Part shown: piece after piece, positions 32,176-44,211 of the stretch
How the letters are laid out: each line of letters opens with the position of its first letter
Numbering within the stretch: the first letter of the stretch is position 1
Assembly (NCBI GenBank): GCA_949987565.1
Contig: OX465110.1
Coordinates: 8,950,556-9,014,555 of the forward strand
Reading direction: 5' to 3'
Origin: Luidia sarsii
Lineage: Eukaryota; Echinodermata; Asteroidea; Paxillosida; Luidiidae
DNA: 64,000 nt
Notes under the pieces: model-generated
Told to the model about the DNA's origin: nothing
The model's input: the letters and a program-made list of their open reading frames with translations, nothing else
The model's database searches: none
Translations under genes and position numbers: made by a program

Positions 32176-32946
32176 CAGCCGATGTCACGAAACATTTAGT
32201 TTATGGCGTAACTTCACTTACGCCATATCTTATAGCGTAAGTTGCGCAATAACTTTATGACGCATCATCATTATGACGCAATAACGTCATGACGCATCAA
32301 GGTTATTTACGCACTAACGGGATGGAGCGCAAGTCGGAGGTTTACGCCATAAAATGTTGGGTATGCTTACGCCACGTCTTTAGGTAGCACACGTCATTGC
32401 TACACGTCTTAAGTACGGTGTGGCATTAATGTTGCTGATAGCGCAACGTGAAGAGTGTTTTCCGATAGAGCAAATCTTTCGGATACCCTCGACGACAGCG
32501 AAGTTGTACAGGGTGCATGCTAGATATTTTACCGGGAAGGAGGGGGATCGTAATGTGGAAGATGAAGATGCAAAACTTTCGAGCGTCTTCTTTAAATGTA
32601 AGAATGAAAAACACACCCATCCTTTTTGTTGAAATATCAACAGCCTACCTCGCTGCAATTGGCTGCCTCTAATCAAATATCCAAGGTGCGCGTGCTCTCA
32701 ACGAACGTTTCATGTAGCATGTGTACGTCAAAGCATGTGTACTTCAAACAGTCGTTTGATATGACCCAAGGTCACCCTTTGTGCACAACATTTTTCTAAA
32801 AACCGATGAAAATCCGCTGGAAGTCGAGTTTGCATGGTAACATCGATTTTACGTTATAGCGCATGCTACGCCATAAGTTTATGTTCCGAGTATTGCGCTA
32901 CGAGCAGAGAAGGTGTGAGTTACGCGCTGGTTCGTGAAATCGGCTG
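32176..32946. mobile_element. Non-autonomous element with CAGCCGAT ends and TTACGCCATA subrepeats
   Basis: CAGCCGATGTCACGAA at the left mirrors TTCGTGAAATCGGCTG at the right. Both ends are rich in TATGGCGTAA and TTACGCCATA, including a perfect 10-bp hairpin near 32205-32230. The interior (32400-32830) is unique and holds only short frames. No duplication is visible. Confidence 0.65.
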
Positions 32947-33336
32947 CCGAGTTTGTTCCAGCACGAAAAGCTTTTCTTAATCACATCAGGGTGCTAGCAA
33001 AATGTCGACTTGGTCACCTCGTGCCAATCTTTCGAACATTTTGAATGCAAATTACACGCCGCAAGCATCAGGCGTAATGTGGTCCGGTCAATCTTGGTTT
33101 GTTTTTTTTAACTAGGGAATACTTTTCGTAAGCAGCTTCCCCTTCCGAGTCCAGCGCACTGCTCCCGAAGACGGCCGGTGATTCCTGGCCGAAGCGTCGG
33201 GTTCTCAACTCGCGGCTTCCGTTTGTGCTTCGCTTTTTTTCTTCAAAGAACCACACCTAGTCCTGAAAGAGAAGCACACGCGTTACTTGGTGTGCACGCA
33301 ATCCTTGCTGTCTGTCCATGCTTAGCAAGTTCTCAC
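32947..33336. other. Unique stretch
   Basis: A minus-strand frame at 33068-33256 is unrecognised. No other feature is supported. Confidence 0.5.
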
Positions 33337-33654
33337 GCTTGAAGGCCCTATACAACATTGGTAAAGGTCAAAAGATTGCCACGGTGAGTGTGTTAAACCA
33401 CTAAAACATTCTTTAAAAAAATACCGTCACGGTTTACCGTTCTGTAGTGTAACACTATAAGAAATGGTTTATTATTCGCGAGTAATAAACTATTTATCGA
33501 TGTTTGAGTGAAGATTTCTCCAAAAGTACAGCATCCCAGACCGTAAGATTTCAATATAACGCATTGTATCATGACCATGCATCTACAAACTGTGTAAATT
33601 AGACGGAAATCTGTGGACATTAATGTTTCCTGATCTTCTCAATGTTGTATTTGT
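33337..33654 (+). mobile_element. Dispersed repeat family A, copy 3
   Basis: The left end GAAGGCCCTATACAACATTGG and the right end near TGATCTTCTCAATGTTGTAT are kept. The segment between about 33415 and 33430 is deleted relative to copies 1 and 2. The dyad at 33462-33495 pairs AAATGGTTTATTATTC with GAGTAATAAACTATTT, using G-T pairs. Confidence 0.8.
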
Positions 33655-34205
33655 GTCTGTGGAAATGAAATCTACTTCGCGCGCACACGTATATAATTAT
33701 ACACCGAACCGTTCTGATGAACGGCGCTATAGTTCAGCGCGCAGATTTCAACCAGTTGGGCGACTTGATGGGTTACGTTCATCCACAACGCACAACAGAA
33801 ATCCCTCTACAATCGGTGGGGCGTGGGGGGGGTGGACGAGCGGCCGTTCGGTCGTCGCGAACGCCACCGAACGGCCCCCCTAGAGAAATGATCCCTGCAT
33901 CCCCCGACGGTGTGGACGCACGGATTGAGACCGAGAGGGGGCGTACCGTAACTCCCTGAACGATGCGCAAGGTTTACGTGTCCCGATTCCGCGATGTCGT
34001 TTGCCGTATATATGTGCGCGTCACCCCTGAATACGATTGTGCCGCGCGCTCTCTCTTGCGCACCGCCCCAGCGCTTATCCACCCCGCCGCCTTCGATCCC
34101 TAATCTGAAGATCTCCTTCCGCGTCGTGAGTCTCTAAAGCTTCCAGTCAACCATTTATCATTTGAATGAGGAATTTAATTCTTCATTTTTGGCGGAGGAA
34201 TAATG
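33655..34205. other. Unique stretch
   Basis: GC-rich around 33800-33900. The frames at 33623-33959 overlap open minus-strand frames and are not recognised. Confidence 0.5.
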
Positions 34206-34995
34206 CTGATTAGGGAGCGAGTGAGAGAGAGAGAGAGAGAGGGGGAGGGAGGTGGAGAGAGAGGGGGGAATGGAGAAAGAGGGGGAAGATGGCGAGAGAG
34301 GGGAGGGGAGAGGAAGGGGAGGCAGGAGGAGAAGGGGATAGAAAGAGGTGAGAGGTGGAGAGAGGAAGAGAGGAGATAGAGGGGGAGAGGAGAAAGAAGG
34401 AAACGAGTAGATAGAGAGAGAGGGGAAGAAAGAAAGAGGAAGAGAAAGAGGGAGAGAAATATAGAGAGAGGGAAATGGAGAGATGGGGATTTTGGATTTC
34501 TCTCGTTTATTTGAGAGAGGAGGGAGCGAGGAAGTAGGGGAAGTGGAATGTGTGGGAGAGAGACTGAGGGAGTGAGAGGAAATGGGTGAGAGAGATAGAG
34601 AGAAAAAGGGAGAGGAGGGAGATGGGAAGAGAGGGTGGAAGAGAGATAGAGTGAGGGGGGAGGAGGGCGCCGAGTAGCGGATTCTCGCTTGCCTGAACTT
34701 ATATCGAATTGACAGTAATGGGGGCGGCCTGGTCGCTCCCGAAGCCAACCTGTGCTTCGGCTGCCCCATCACCGACTAAGCGTGCACGGGTCGCACGTGT
34801 ATCTCTGCATTGAGAAAGGGGAATTGTTACGTGTGACTAGAGACACCGTTCTCCTTTTTTCCTTCGGTCAGATTTGTATTCGGAGTTATACAGCAGTGCT
34901 TGGAGGGGTGGGAGAGAGAGGAGAGGGCAAGAGAGAGCGGGGAGAGAGTGAGAAAGAGAGAGGGGAGAGAGAGAGGGAGGGAGAGAGAGAGAGGG

Positions 34996-35026
<31 letters not shown>

Positions 35027-35042
35027 GAGAGAGAGGGAGGGG

Positions 35043-35112
<70 letters not shown>

Positions 35113-35515
35113 AGGAGGGAGAGAGGGGGATAGACAGTGAGGGGGAAAGATAGGGAAAGAGAGAATGAGAGAGATAGAGGGGGAAAGAGACAGAGGGGAG
35201 AGAGAGTGAGAGAGGGGAGAGAGATGGGGTGGGAGAGAGAGGAGAGAGGGGAAAAATAGGAGAGGGAAGGAGAAGGAGGGAGAGAGAGTGAGCGAGAGAG
35301 TGAGAGAGGGGAGAGAGAACGGAAAGAGAGAGGAGAGACAGGGTAGAGAGATAGGAAAGAGAGAGAGAGGGGAAAGAGGGAGAGGAAAGAGAGCGAGAGA
35401 GGTAAAGCGAGAGAGCGGGGGATAGCGCGAGAGGGGAGAGAGAGGGGAGAGAGAGGGGAAGAGAAAGCGGGATGGAGAGATGGGGAGAGGGGGGAAGGGA
35501 GAGTGATAGAGAGAG
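34206..35515 (+). repeat. Two GA-rich polypurine tracts
   Basis: Purine tracts at about 34206-34665 and 34903-35515, the second with long pure (GA)n runs (about 34985-35107). The unique 34670-34900 interval between them shows no gene. Minus-strand Ser/Leu frames up to 298 aa are artefacts. Confidence 0.95.
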
Positions 35516-36331
35516 GCGGATAGGCCTGTATGTGTTCTTTAATTCCGCTCCAGTTGTACCAGGGGAACGCGGGGACGTGGATGACGGGCGGGTGAACCGG
35601 CGAGACGAGGTGGGCAGGAGAAGAAGACAAAGGCCCCCCAAAAGCAGCCTCGTGTTTAGGTTCGGGTGGCACAGAGCGGTGATTAATATGGATTCCAGTG
35701 AAAGACTGAGCCCTGTGCACCACGGGGTGAGATGCGATTACCTATGCCTTGCTCTGACGTCATCTGAAGTGGAGCTCCACTACTCCGTCAAGAGGCAGAG
35801 CTTTGGTAAAGAAATAATCATAATAATGAAATCCCACTCACTTTTCAATCGCCGATATATTGGGCTCCAGATAGGAGCGGGATCGCGCACCCCCCCCCCC
35901 AATCCTGGCCTCTGAGACCCTTAGCCTGGAGGCAGTAATATATCATCGTCCTAAAGACGTTCGACAGCCCTCTGGAAGCGGGTTATGGTTACAGGGGCAA
36001 GATATACCACCACCGACCCCTTGAGAAATCTTGAAGAAAAAAAGAAAAGAAAAAAAAACGACGACGCGCCTCTCCCCCAATCCACGCGCAGTTGATTTCA
36101 ATTTGGCCAATTACGAGGAGCCAGTGTGACTATTTAGAAGGGGGATTTGTGTGTTTGGGAGGTGGGGGGGGTCTCCCCCTAGACTCGCCTGAGAGATTTG
36201 TCGTTTCATATAAACATTGAATAACCTCAATCACCGAAGACCCATCTGTGATCATGGCACAGTTGTATAGCGACCCTGTTTCGCAGACCATGCACGGCCA
36301 ATGGCCACAGTGCAAAAAAGTACTGATTATA
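35516..36331. other. Unique stretch
   Basis: C run near 35890, A-rich at 36035-36058. No gene is recognised. Confidence 0.5.
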
Positions 36332-36597
36332 CTATATGTGACCCGGCACAACGACATGAGGAATATCCCACCAAAACACTTTTGGAGTAAACAACGCCTG
36401 AAGTTAAAGTATCGTCACAATTCGATTACAAATAATTTCATTTTTTTTGTAATTTCGGAAATTTTAAATATTAGAGGATATTCTATTTTGATATCATTTG
36501 AAAGCTAATGGTATACTCTTTCACATCATTAGAAAATCTCAACATTTCAAAAGTGGAGGTTATTCTTCATTATGCTGTGCCGGATCACATATATAGG
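36332..36597. mobile_element. MITE with TATATGTGACCCGGCACA ends
   Basis: Left end TATATGTGACCCGGCACA (to 36350); right end TGTGCCGGATCACATATA (36576 onward) is its near-perfect inverse. The flanking TA on both sides suggests a TA target site as in Tc1/mariner-type elements. The interior is AT-rich and non-coding. Confidence 0.75.
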
Positions 36598-36969
36598 CCT
36601 ATAGTAACACAACCAAGCTGATCGATTGGCCGTGTACAAAATGCGGGTCTACTGTCAGTCTACATCCATGACCTGATGGTACTTGGTGTGTGTAGGGGGG
36701 GGGGGTAGGTTGGTCATAATATAATATTATGTCACCACCGTCTGGCTACGGCGGAGACTGACCGGAAATGTCCGGCGCACTTCCGGTATCGCGTGCCATC
36801 CAACGCGCCGCAAAAGTACAGTGAGCCGGTACATGTATAGCCCTGACCGCACTTGACTTTCTTAGCGGGGGGCGGGGAAACGCCCAGGACGTTTCCCTCC
36901 CTGGTAACTTACACGTCTCGAAAGGATAAGTCATGGTAACCGATTGACTTCTGCCTGGTGAAATTGACC
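36598..36969. other. Unique stretch with a palindrome
   Basis: A G run lies at about 36696-36705. CATAATATAATATTATG at 36715-36731 is a perfect odd-centred palindrome. No gene is recognised. Confidence 0.5.
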
Positions 36970-37120
36970 AGTGACTGATTTCACCCAATCCATCCTAACA
37001 TACGACCAATCGCATGGCGATGAGTGACGCCAACAGAAACGGTGTATCGCCACTTATGATGGGTTATCCGTCGTAAGGTGAGTTACGATGCATCGTAAGG
37101 CTTTTTGAAATCCACCCCTG
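36970..37120. mobile_element. Inverted-repeat family B, copy 3
   Basis: TGATTTCACCCAATCCATCC at the left mirrors the right end TTTTTGAAATCCACCCC. The centre GACCAATCGCATGGCGATGA and TATGATGGGTTATCCGTCGT aligns with copy 2. Confidence 0.7.
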
Positions 37121-38480
37121 GTCATTGCGTGCAGTTTAACCGAGTAGAAAACGCCAGTGCGGACGCGACGTTTTACGCGTGTGTATTTAGTCAGTCGGTT
37201 AGGTTTTACCATCAGTCGTTGTGGTTATCTACCCACGTCGATAATCCAAGGTGAAAGATAGGTATCCAAGATAGCCAACTCCGCCCAAAAGGTGAAGTCG
37301 TTCGGCGGCCATTTTTAGTAAGCAACGGAGTCCTCTGTCGTCTGCTTTCAGTGCTCTGGAAGTGAAGCGGGAAAGTCACAGACAGCGACAAAGATACAAC
37401 ATTGGATGCGTGAACAGAATGTGATAACTTTTGATGTGATGTGACCACGCGATGGAGCGCACGCGTGCGACTTTGCTTACTAAAATTACGTCCAGCGCGT
37501 ACTTCATCCGGATGTTTGGTGTGCACGTCATGCTATCGAGACTAGACGGTATATTTGTGGTTTTTGTTTTTTAAGATGTGTAACAATTAACAATGGAAAT
37601 ATGCAAAGGGGAATCAGTAATATCGCGAAAGGTTTCAGAGACTGAATTCCAAACGCGTTTGCTGAACTTGGAGGTTGAATGAGCAGTTGCCTGTCTCTCT
37701 CGTCACTCGAAGTCAGATGAGAGGGAGACCTGGTGCACATAATGTTATAGGCTACCACGCGATCGATGTAAACGTTAGACCATGGTTCGACAGGCTGCCT
37801 TATACAAGCACTGAGGGGACGAGGAACGAGCTAAGATGTAGACGTCGGGTACGCATTTCAAATGTGCACAAAAGTTACAAAGACATGAGCAGAACAAACG
37901 AAACGAAGTGCAACACGACAATTGTGGGCGCCCAGTTTCCACGTGGTTCCAAATAGGCCTGCCGATTCGTAGGCAATAGAACGCACGGCGAGAACGAAAA
38001 TGAAGCCCGCAATCGAGTTCCGGTAATCAAAATTACTGTCAAAAGAAATGTGAAACGAATATTATTGACCGCGAACGTAAAGGCAGTGGCGGTATATTCA
38101 AAAGTCTACAGCGTAAGGGCATGGGGTGGAATACGTGTAGTGCGAGCATACAGACTGGCCTCACCGTACACGGTTTCATTGCCGATCTTACATCCAGTTG
38201 TGACAAGTGATTGGCATCCCGGGCAGTTCCTTCGCGCGATGTCATCACGTGACTTATAGTGGGTATTCGGGTGTAAGGTCTCAGGTACAAACTCCGCAAG
38301 ATTCTGCATAGATTTCGAGGACGAAAAGCCTTGATCAAACAAACTATAGGTGGTTGCTTGATACCCACTATAGAGAGAGAGAGCCATTCAGAGTAAAAGT
38401 CGGGCTAAACAGGATCGGGAGAAATCGGGATTGAACCAGCACTGGGTACGGTTCTGTCTGCAATTTGAACGGCAGTATAT
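37121..38480. other. Unique stretch with a possible SINE remnant
   Basis: On the minus strand, GGTTCAATCCC at 38427-38437 fits a B box, but no A box is convincing. ORFs are short and unrecognised. Confidence 0.5.
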
Positions 38481-38937
38481 AGGGCTTTTCACACTACGAC
38501 AAATCTCCGTGTTGGACACTGGTCGGACCCGTGTCCACTATAGACTGAGCTTTTCACACTACACGATTTCAACACGGCGTCGACCCGTGTAGAGCGCTAG
38601 ACACGTGTTGATACCAACCCTGCTCGGGAGGTGGGTTGAGAACGCTCGACCCGTGTTGAGAAGTCCGACACGTGTTGAGGGCCGTAGTGTGGACGTCTCT
38701 GGGTTGAGTTGGCAGCATCACACTTGGTATGTAGTTAGGACACTATAGGGTCCATCCGTGTTGAAAGCGCAATACCGCGTGTAGTGTGAAACGATCGCGC
38801 AATACACGGGTCGAAACATTACATGTGTCGAGCAAATGCCGGTGTTGCGGTGTCTAGTGTGAAAACGGAGCGAAAGTGACCCGTGTTGAAAGTGACCCGT
38901 GTTCGCCACTGGTCAGACACGCGGTGTGAAAAGGCCT
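38481..38937. mobile_element. Foldback-like element with AGGGCTTTTCACACTA ends
   Basis: AGGGCTTTTCACAC at the left mirrors GTGTGAAAAGGCCT at the right. The motif TTTTCACACTA recurs internally near 38551, and ACCCGTGTTGA words recur many times in both orientations. 457 bp, non-coding, no clear duplication. Confidence 0.65.
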
Positions 38938-39028
38938 GATGGGCTTGCTATTGATCAACAGTTGGGCTTCCATGGACGGTATGACGTCACCGCTTGATGT
39001 CTTGACCAGTGCTGGTCCAATGGGTTGG

Positions 39029-39228
39029 NNNNNNNNNNNNNNNNNNNNNNNNNNNNNNNNNNNNNNNNNNNNNNNNNNNNNNNNNNNNNNNNNNNNNNNN
39101 NNNNNNNNNNNNNNNNNNNNNNNNNNNNNNNNNNNNNNNNNNNNNNNNNNNNNNNNNNNNNNNNNNNNNNNNNNNNNNNNNNNNNNNNNNNNNNNNNNNN
39201 NNNNNNNNNNNNNNNNNNNNNNNNNNNN
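39029..39228. other. Assembly gap (200 N)
   Basis: Exactly 200 N. The round length suggests a scaffolding convention, so the true distance across the gap is unknown. Confidence 1.
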
Positions 39229-39854
39229 ACAGCGAGTGAAAAAAAGAGGGCGAAATGGAGAAGAAAAAAAATTAAAAGAGACCCGCTTGTTGTCTTTTTT
39301 TGTTCCCTTTTATCGGTTATTGCATTAAAAACCAGTGAATGGCTACACAGACGAAGATGTTGGTGTTTAGCCGCTGTGCTGTGTTTTCGACACACATCGC
39401 TGGCTGAGATCAAAACACAATCTCAGCGAGTAGTTTCGGAGGCTTTTTCCGGTCGCTTCCATATCCCCGCTGTTGTTTCTGCTTTGATTCTATTTCATTT
39501 CCAAAGCAATCCCGTGCATCCACTTCCATTTCTACACGTCGGCTTTGTTTTGCTAGATTCGGGAATTCGATTTTCACAGGGTCGACGCGCCGCGATGTAA
39601 GCAGTTGCAAACCATGACTATGTTCACTCTATGCAGAGTTTATGCCTGTAGTATTGTATAGGCCATGCATGCTCGGCACGTCATACCAGTGGCCTGACGA
39701 TTTGATAATCTTTGGGGGAGCATTGTGGCTTTGAATTGGATGTAAGGGGACTACCGGTACTCATCCACGACAATAAGGATGTGATATGTCACATCGGCAA
39801 AACCCTGACAAACATTACGTCATATTCAGGGACCGAAATGCGGAACCAGTGCAG
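39229..39854. other. Unique stretch after the gap
   Basis: The frames here are partly created by N codons. A non-N frame runs to 39600 but is unrecognised. Confidence 0.5.
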
Positions 39855-40440
<586 letters not shown>

Positions 40441-40541
40441 AGGGGAAAAGATATGTGAACTTTGTTCTGTCTCCTTCTCTTTTCATTTTCCTACTCCAGA
40501 GCTCATGGGATCCACTTTTCGCTTCTTTTCAATGTTTGCAG

Positions 40542-40784
40542 AACCGCGGGATCGATTCACGCGACTGGGTCATCCGCGAGCAGGCTCTCCGCACGGCGAT
40601 AGGCCGGGGCGTGGCCGGATCGTTGACGGCGCTCTTCTCCGACGCCAACCCGGTCCTGCCTCGACTGGGAAGGGGTCGCTCAGCACCGTGGAGCCACCGA
40701 GCTACCGAGGCCCAGGGAGGCGGTAGTACGGCACACAGGGAGGACTCGGCCGGGCACTTCAGCGTCTTCGGTATTTTGTTTTAG
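40542..40784 (+). CDS. Candidate terminal exon, unknown product
   Basis: The frame follows TTTCAATGTTTGCAG, a good acceptor ending at 40541, itself preceded by a pyrimidine-rich tract and a second possible acceptor near 40500. It reads NRGIDSRDWVIREQALRTAI and continues about 60 residues to TAG at 40782. Most third codon positions in the first two thirds are C or G, unlike the surrounding DNA. A weak donor, G|GTATTTT, lies near 40771. I do not recognise a family. The segment could also be a GC-rich non-coding island. It is the best coding candidate in the window. Confidence 0.3.
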   Translation, partial: NRGIDSRDWVIREQALRTAIGRGVAGSLTALFSDANPVLPRLGRGRSAPWSHRATEAQGGGSTAHREDSAGHFSVFGILF

Positions 40785-41539
40785 TCGACAAAGGACCGCG
40801 CGGGGACTGGCCATACACCCCCACGGCGACGAACCGCCCCACGCTGTATTAAAGTGAGCTTGCATCAAACGGCATTAGCGGGGCTCTCCATCAAAATGCC
40901 TCAGACTATCAACGCTATATGCACACACGTCATACAAATTAAAAAAGGCACCAGTGTCCACGGCTAAACAGTAATGTACTAATAATTTTGGGGACGATTA
41001 ATCTTGCACGCCCCACGACTCAGCCCAACCTCTTGTCTCATTAAAAAGAGATAGGCCAGTAATCTCCCCACCTATATCCCTAATCTTACCCGGATGATCC
41101 CGCCTCGTCGGCACTCTGCCTTTGATCCCGGCTCCCCCTGGGATTAACACGCTCGGTCCGCTTCCAAATTCTATACGAAAATAACTTCGGAAAACAAGGG
41201 GGAGTGGGTTAATGACCCACCCCCTCCCACAACTGGCCCAGTTCACTTTGAAAGGTTTAATTTTTCGATCAGGGAGGACATTGATTTGAGTCTGGGTCAG
41301 GGAATCGTGCTCGGTTTCTCCCGTTGGATAGGGGGATGTCAACATTGTGACAGGCGCCTGCACTACTCACTGCCATCAACTTTTGGAATCACGGGGTGTG
41401 GTGAGGAGGGGAGGGGGGGGAGCTGTTAGTCAGATCAAGTGGCCCTGCCGTCTTGATACGGTTGGGTGAGGCCTAATCTAAGTCGTCTTATAATTGGATG
41501 CGATGTCAAGATGGCCAATCTGCCGCGCTATTTAATGCG
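40785..41539. other. Unique stretch
   Basis: No gene is recognised. A G-rich patch lies at 41400-41420. The minus-strand frame at 40998-41363 is unrecognised. Confidence 0.5.
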
Positions 41540-41583
41540 CTAATCACCGTCGGCAAGGCCCTCCGTGATTAGGCCCGTCGGCA
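41540..41583. promoter_or_regulatory. Dyad of CTAATCAC/GTGATTAG with repeated CCGTCGGCA
   Basis: CTAATCAC (41540-41547) and GTGATTAG (41565-41572) are perfect inverses. CCGTCGGCA occurs twice in direct orientation (41547-41555 and 41575-41583). TAATC is a homeodomain core. The arrangement looks regulatory, but this is inference. Confidence 0.3.
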
Positions 41584-42299
41584 CGCCCTTCTTGAAAACG
41601 ACTGCCTGAAACAGAACGAATAAAACACGGATGCATATTGTTTTGGTGTTTTCGGGGATGTGGTGGTTGTCCCTCTGTTCTCACCCCCCCCCCCCTTGTC
41701 GAATGGTGTGCTCAACAATTACCGTACTCAAAGAGTTGGCAACAAGCTAAATGCAAGATTGTCGAAGACTGTCTCAAGTGAACAAAATTGTATACAACCT
41801 GAAAAATCAAAACTCCGAAGGCCCGTGGTGTCGAGACAGCGGGAACTTTCTCAAGGGAACAGTGCCCTTGAGAGAGGTGACGCCCTGCTGTATAGGAACG
41901 AAAGGTCAGGCCTTCGACATACAAACTCGGACTCGTATACTTTAGTTCTTCCATCCCTGCATTTCTCAAAATCTAGGGGAACTCGCGTTATTCGACCGCT
42001 GCCTCGGACGTTGGTAGAGCGAGCACTCAGAAAGGACCCGGTATACATGATCGATACCTCTTGAACTCTGAACGGTTCCAGAATCGCAGTTGTCATATAG
42101 TTGTAATGGCACAATAGCCGGGTGCGGTGAGAAACTCCAACCGACTAAAGTCATTCTCAAAAAAAGGCTGACATGTGGTTTGTCAAAGAGGTGCCAGTAC
42201 CTCAAACCAACCAGACATCCAATCATTTAAAGCCGAGTACATGAAATGCACGTTTTAACTAAAGAAACTACTGAAGTGTCTTCATATTAGGCCGTGAAT
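41584..42299. other. Unique stretch with CGAAA-type motif fragment
   Basis: At about 41840-41915 the pattern CCCTTGAGAGAGG, CCCTGCTGTATAGG, AACGAAAGGTCAGGCC resembles the element at 8743-8783 and is probably a decayed copy. A C run lies at 41685-41694. The frame at 41660-42064 crosses it and is unrecognised. Confidence 0.4.
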
Positions 42300-42590
42300 A
42301 TATTTTTCTACATTTTGAAACTATCGGGAGGATCTGATTCTGTTTCTATAAGTTTTTGTCAGTTTTTGGGTATACTTGCAATTGGTTATGTCTTATCTGT
42401 GATTTTATCTCCTGTTTGTCGTTTTAATGTTTTTTAAATTATAATTGTAATTCATATCTATTTTTCTTTTTTTTTAATCAATTCTAATTTGATCTCATGT
42501 TACCTATTTTATTATGTAAATTGTTGGGCTTCGGTGGTAAACGGCATGGGCTGAACCGATGTAACCCTAGGTAATCAAGAATAAATATAC
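42300..42590 (+). mobile_element. Possible non-LTR retroelement 3' end
   Basis: A T-rich, AT-rich stretch ends in GGTAAACGGCATGGGCTGAA, CCGATGTAACCCTAGG and AATAAA at 42580-42585. The layout is like a LINE 3' UTR and tail. No reverse transcriptase frame is present, so this rests on pattern only. Confidence 0.25.
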
Positions 42591-42600
42591 ATTACGTCAG

Positions 42601-44034
42601 CAAGCAATCTGCACCATTTTTGTCATTGGTTTATTTTTCATTGTTTTCGTCAGTCCGTGCATTTGTTGTCTCTCTGTATGGATGGTTTCCTCTTTCGGAA
42701 CGGACCACGGGCTTTGCAGGTCCCACCACGCGGCCACTTCTAGATGAGACGACAATCTGTCATCAATATCGACGGCGAAGGTGGTCATCGATGCCACGGT
42801 GGTAATGGCGATGGCGGTGACGATGTCAATCAATGGTGATACAGATAATGCAAGGGACGGGTGATGCTAAAGACTATACCAGCATCGATGACGACTGTGG
42901 TGACGATATCAACGACTCACAGATATAAAACAAAAAAAGCAACGAGCGATTATCGAAGATTTCTCCTTTGTTTGAGTGACTATGAAATTTGAAAGGAAAC
43001 AAAATAATGAAGAGGACAAGAAAGAAAGAAAAAATCCAAAGTGGCCGATTCCTCCGTGGCATCTGCCCATCTTCTTATGACATCGGGAGGTATGGGAGTC
43101 GGGCCCGCCGCACTGCACCTAAGCGCATCATGCTCCCCTCCTTTTATCACATGCCGATCTCCCCGCTTCTAATTAGGTTTAATTGAACGGCATTTGGCAG
43201 CGATTTGCAGCGCAACAATATCCTCGGGTATAGCTTAATCTGTCCGGACACGGTGGGCCGGGGTGAAAGAGAGGGAGAGGGGGCGGGAGAGGGGTGGGGA
43301 GGGGAGGAGTGGGGGGGGGACCTCGCGTCTCTAAGTCTCCAAAATTGCTTGTCTCCCCCGAGAGGAGGGCTTGCCCAGACCGACTTATCTCAGCCAATCA
43401 TCTCCACCTCTCCTGGAAGGGAGGAGGGGAAGCCGAAGAAAGAGAGACAGACAGAACAAGAACGGAGGGCGGAAGGAGTAAAAAGAGGAGGAGGAGGAGG
43501 AGGAAAGGGGGAACGGTCGAGGGGGAGATTTTGCTCGTAATCCGCTATTAGATCTAAGGGGAGAGGATGGGTTGGTTTCTTGAGGGAGTAGGAGGGAAGT
43601 ATAAGGAAGACAGAGAGAAAAGGGGAGGGGAGAGGGGGAAGAGAACGCCATTTACCAGACGATACAGGGCTCCCACGGCAAGACGCCGGTCACACAAAGA
43701 GCACGGAGCGCGTGAAACCAGTGCGACCAAGGGGCCACTGTCTGACGGCGAGGTGGGCGAGAGGCGAGAACCATTCCCTTCGTGGGACGTCCTTGCCTGA
43801 TGGTGGTACCCATTAGGTCTTTGCTCGACTAATTCAAAGACGGTTAGGCACGTTCGTTCGATGTGTTTTTGTTCTTCTCTTAACAGCGGTAAGGACATTA
43901 GCTTCTCGGGCCATGATACCCAGACGAAGGCAGGAGTAGCATTTGATTCCATGCAGGTTAGGCCAGTAACAGGACAGTGATCAGGTACTCTAACTACTCT
44001 GTAACCTCCGTCGGACACAAATCACAAACAAGAC
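42601..44034. other. Unique DNA with purine patches
   Basis: GGA/GA-rich patches lie at 43265-43320 and 43410-43640. ORFs are unrecognised. Confidence 0.5.
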
Positions 44035-44171
44035 GTCAGTCAGTCAGTCAGTCAGTCAGTCAGTCAGTCAGTCAGTCAGTCAGTCAGTCAGTCAGTCAGT
44101 CAGTCAGTCAGTCAGTCAGTCAGTCAGTCAGGCAGTCAGTCAGTCAATCAATCAATCAATCAATCAATCAG

Positions 44172-44211
<40 letters not shown>

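Noticed and set aside
38939..39600. Frames with long X runs
   Set aside because: They span the 200-N gap and have no meaning across it.
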